Source of the DNA: Diacronema lutheri
Taxonomy: Eukaryota > Haptophyta > Pavlovophyceae > Pavlovales > Pavlovaceae
DNA length: 64,000 nt
Direction: 5' to 3'
Assembly: GCA_019448385.1 (NCBI GenBank)
Contig: JAGTXO010000001.1
Span: forward strand, 1,984,001-2,048,000
Shown here: positions 62,181 to 64,000 of the stretch, piece by piece
Layout of the letters: every line of letters begins with the position of its first letter
Position numbering within the stretch: position 1 is the stretch's first letter
Notes under the pieces: generated by a model
The model's database searches: none
What the model was told of the DNA's origin: nothing
The model's input: only the letters and a program-made list of their open reading frames with translations
Position numbers and translations under genes: made by a program

Positions 62181-63589
62181 TCACCTCTCGCAGCCATCAC
62201 GCTCCAAAGCGCAGCGGCCGCCCTCGCACGCCGCGCGCTCGGCGGCGGGCTGGCAGCAACTGTCGCGCGTCGCCTTTCTCTCGGCGTCGGTTGCATAATT
62301 TGCAAAAGAGCCGCCCTCGCGCGCGTAGTAGCTCATCGGGTAGACGGACTGCCACTCGCGCGCACCGAGGGCGACCTCGGCCTCGTACGGCGTGAGTACG
62401 GGCGCAGCGAAGCCGTGGCCCCAGTCGATTGACAGCCGCGGGCAGGCGACCTGCACCCACGCGTCGACGCCGCGGAAGAGGCTCAGCTTTGCCGGGAAGA
62501 GCTCGGAGAGCAACACGACCACGTGCTCGATGTGCAGCGCGCTCAGGAGCGCGATCAGGTGCTCGAGGATGGCGGGGTTACCCTGCCGGCCGAGCGTGCC
62601 GAGCACGAGCCCAAAGCGTTTGGCCTCGCGCGCCGCGCACACCGCGTCGTGACGCAAGGCGAGCATCCGCGTATGGTCGTATTCCTCGCGCGTGAGCAGT
62701 CGCGCGTACGGGTCGTACCGAAGGAGAGGCACGTGCGGGTTGTGGATCATCGCGGCCTCCGGGTGGAAGCGGCCGTCGGCGAGAAAGACGATCAAATCAG
62801 CCTCGCCTGCCGCCAGCCTCGGCGCCGTGCAGCCGAGCGTCTCGCCCGCCGAGAGCGGCTTGGCCTGCGGTACGCCCACCGCCGCAAACGTCTCGGCGAG
62901 CTGCGGCCGCGCGGCGTGCATCGCCTTGAGGAACTGCACGGTGCCCAGCAGCGCAAGGCGCGACTCGTGTGGCACGTTGGCACGCACCGTTTGCACAAAG
63001 TGCTCCACATCGATCCCGATCTCGACGAAGACATAGAGAACTGCGATCGATGCGCTGTCGACGGGCACGAGGCACGAGTGGCCATAGTGCACGAGAAGGT
63101 CGCAGCCGAGGGCGCGCGCAGAGAGGTCGTCGATGCAGCACGCGCCGTATGTCACGTCACCCATGATCAACGTCTCCGCGCCCGTGAACCTACCGGCGCG
63201 CGCGCCGCCCGCGCCCGCGCGCGCGCGCGTTATGCCCTGCGGGCGGCAGCGAAGTCTGTTGCGCTAGCACCGCGCGGCAATTTGGCACACGACCGCGCGC
63301 CGCGGCGCAAATGGACGGATGCGCGCGCGCGCGCGCACTCGCTTATGATGTCCGACAGCGTGCACGCGTACATGAGCAGGCCCTCCGGAAACTGGAGCGC
63401 GACGCGCGACGCCTTGGCCTGCTGGATGCGCCAGAGTGTCTTGTGCACCTCAAAGTTGTAGTTGGCGGGCAGCGCCGACATAGCCGCCTTGAGCTGCGGG
63501 TCGTCCACGATCTCGGGCGGGATCTGGTGGCCGTAGCGCCGGCGCACCACGGGGCGAACGGGCTCGTGCTTGACCTCGAGGGCGGCCAT
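62181..63589 (-). CDS. DPH1: DPH1, diphthamide biosynthesis Fe-S enzyme
   Basis: With DPH2 it transfers an aminocarboxypropyl group from SAM to the target histidine of eEF2. Exons 63589-63339 and 63189-62181 give 419 residues across a 149-bp GT-AG intron; the join [20 protein letters not shown] is the family signature. The three Cys for the 4Fe-4S cluster are present, in [14 protein letters not shown] and [11 protein letters not shown]. Other matches: [56 protein letters not shown] and [11 protein letters not shown]. The start matches the first conserved part ([29 protein letters not shown]). It ends tail-to-tail with the SP-RING gene. Confidence 0.96.
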
Positions 63590-64000
63590 TGCTTCGTGAC
63601 CGGGTGGCCGGGTGATTTCGTGACCTCGTAAGGGCCACTTGGACGGAGTCAGTCAATTACAGTATGGGTATGGTGAACTCATCAAGGCCAACGAAGACCC
63701 AGCGGCAAGCGCCTGGCTGCCACAGCGAGTGCCTCCATCTTCACCGAGGTCACGGAGGGATCGGTCGTGCTGGAGCGCGACAGTCTTTTAGACGGAGTGG
63801 CGCCACTGCTCCGCCCGACGTCCGCAGCTGAAAGCCGCACCTCGCCCAGATTTTTTCTTGGTTCCTAGGGAAGGAGCTGGTGGCGTGCGCGCACAGCGCC
63901 CTCGAGCTCGCGGGTCTTGCGTCCAGCGCATCTGCGCCGCCTCAAAGGGCCGCCGGATCATCGTCAATCGTCCGCGCGCGGCATGATGTGAACTGCGCTG
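63590..64000. other. Right-end stretch, no assigned gene
   Basis: The plus strand has two possible exon-like pieces without a start or clear join: GELIKANEDPAASAWLPQ near 63672-63727, and in another frame LAATASASIFTEVTEGSVVL then ERDSLLDGVAPLLRPTSAAE, ending at TAG near 63868. They may belong to a gene that continues beyond the window, but no family is recognised. The rest shows nothing clear. Confidence 0.35.

Overview
The window is GC-rich nuclear DNA of a eukaryotic microalga, most likely a haptophyte. This is an inference from gene content and style. Genes are packed tightly on both strands and are split by short introns of about 60 to 200 bp. Donors are usually GTGCGC-like, acceptors GCGCAG-like, and at least one splice site is GC-AG. 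Long G or C homopolymers lie in introns and between genes. The set includes an RWP-RK regulator, a GCN20-type ABCF, TOR, UBA5, prefoldin, DPH1 and a giant CUB/TIG/cysteine-rich membrane protein, which fits a photosynthetic protist better than an animal, fungus or land plant. No rRNA, tRNA, CRISPR array or complete transposon was seen.

Layout, left to right: a broken Fanzor-type (TnpB-related) nuclease, minus (170-1693); an armadillo-like protein with a C-terminal membrane segment, minus (1694-3036); ABCF ATPase, plus (3164-5393); small LRR protein, minus (5509-5970); long disordered protein with an intron-split RRM, plus (6034-9362); chromate transporter, minus (9420-11224); F-box/LRR protein, minus (11490-14184); secreted cystatin, plus (14378-15216); ankyrin protein, minus (15386-16636); UBA5, plus (16735-18116); complex I B12 subunit, minus (18339-18643); ERCC1, plus (18731-19825); multidomain SET protein, plus (20065-24528); transportin-3/importin-13, minus (24569-28063); TOR kinase, minus (28344-37830); CHY zinc-finger membrane protein, plus (37889-39769); NT-C2/coiled-coil protein, plus (40738-43784); giant receptor-like protein, plus (43958-52074); glycerol-3-phosphate dehydrogenase, plus (52356-53691); RWP-RK protein, minus (53796-55363); prefoldin 4, plus (55865-56445); MUS81-like nuclease, minus (56499-59450); DUF1664-like protein, plus (59564-60520); parvulin PIN4, minus (60610-61113); SP-RING SUMO ligase-like protein, plus (61123-62028); DPH1, minus (62181-63589).

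The genes do not form one pathway. They are mostly housekeeping genes arranged as head-to-head and tail-to-tail pairs with very short spacers: 9 bp between PIN4 and the SP-RING gene, 55 bp between TOR and CHY, 63 bp between LRR and RRM, and 40 bp tail-to-tail between SET and importin. Exon joins were worked out by hand from reading-frame phase, splice dinucleotides and family alignment. For almost every gene the joined coding length is a multiple of three.

Most notable: the Fanzor remnant with one in-frame amber stop; a UBA5 lacking all four zinc cysteines and the C-terminal tail; a TOR whose FRB carries Leu at the position of human Phe2108; a MUS81-like protein with foreign C-terminal domains; a SET protein with Tudor-like, PHD-like, AP2-like and KOW-like parts; and several perfect hairpins at gene boundaries.
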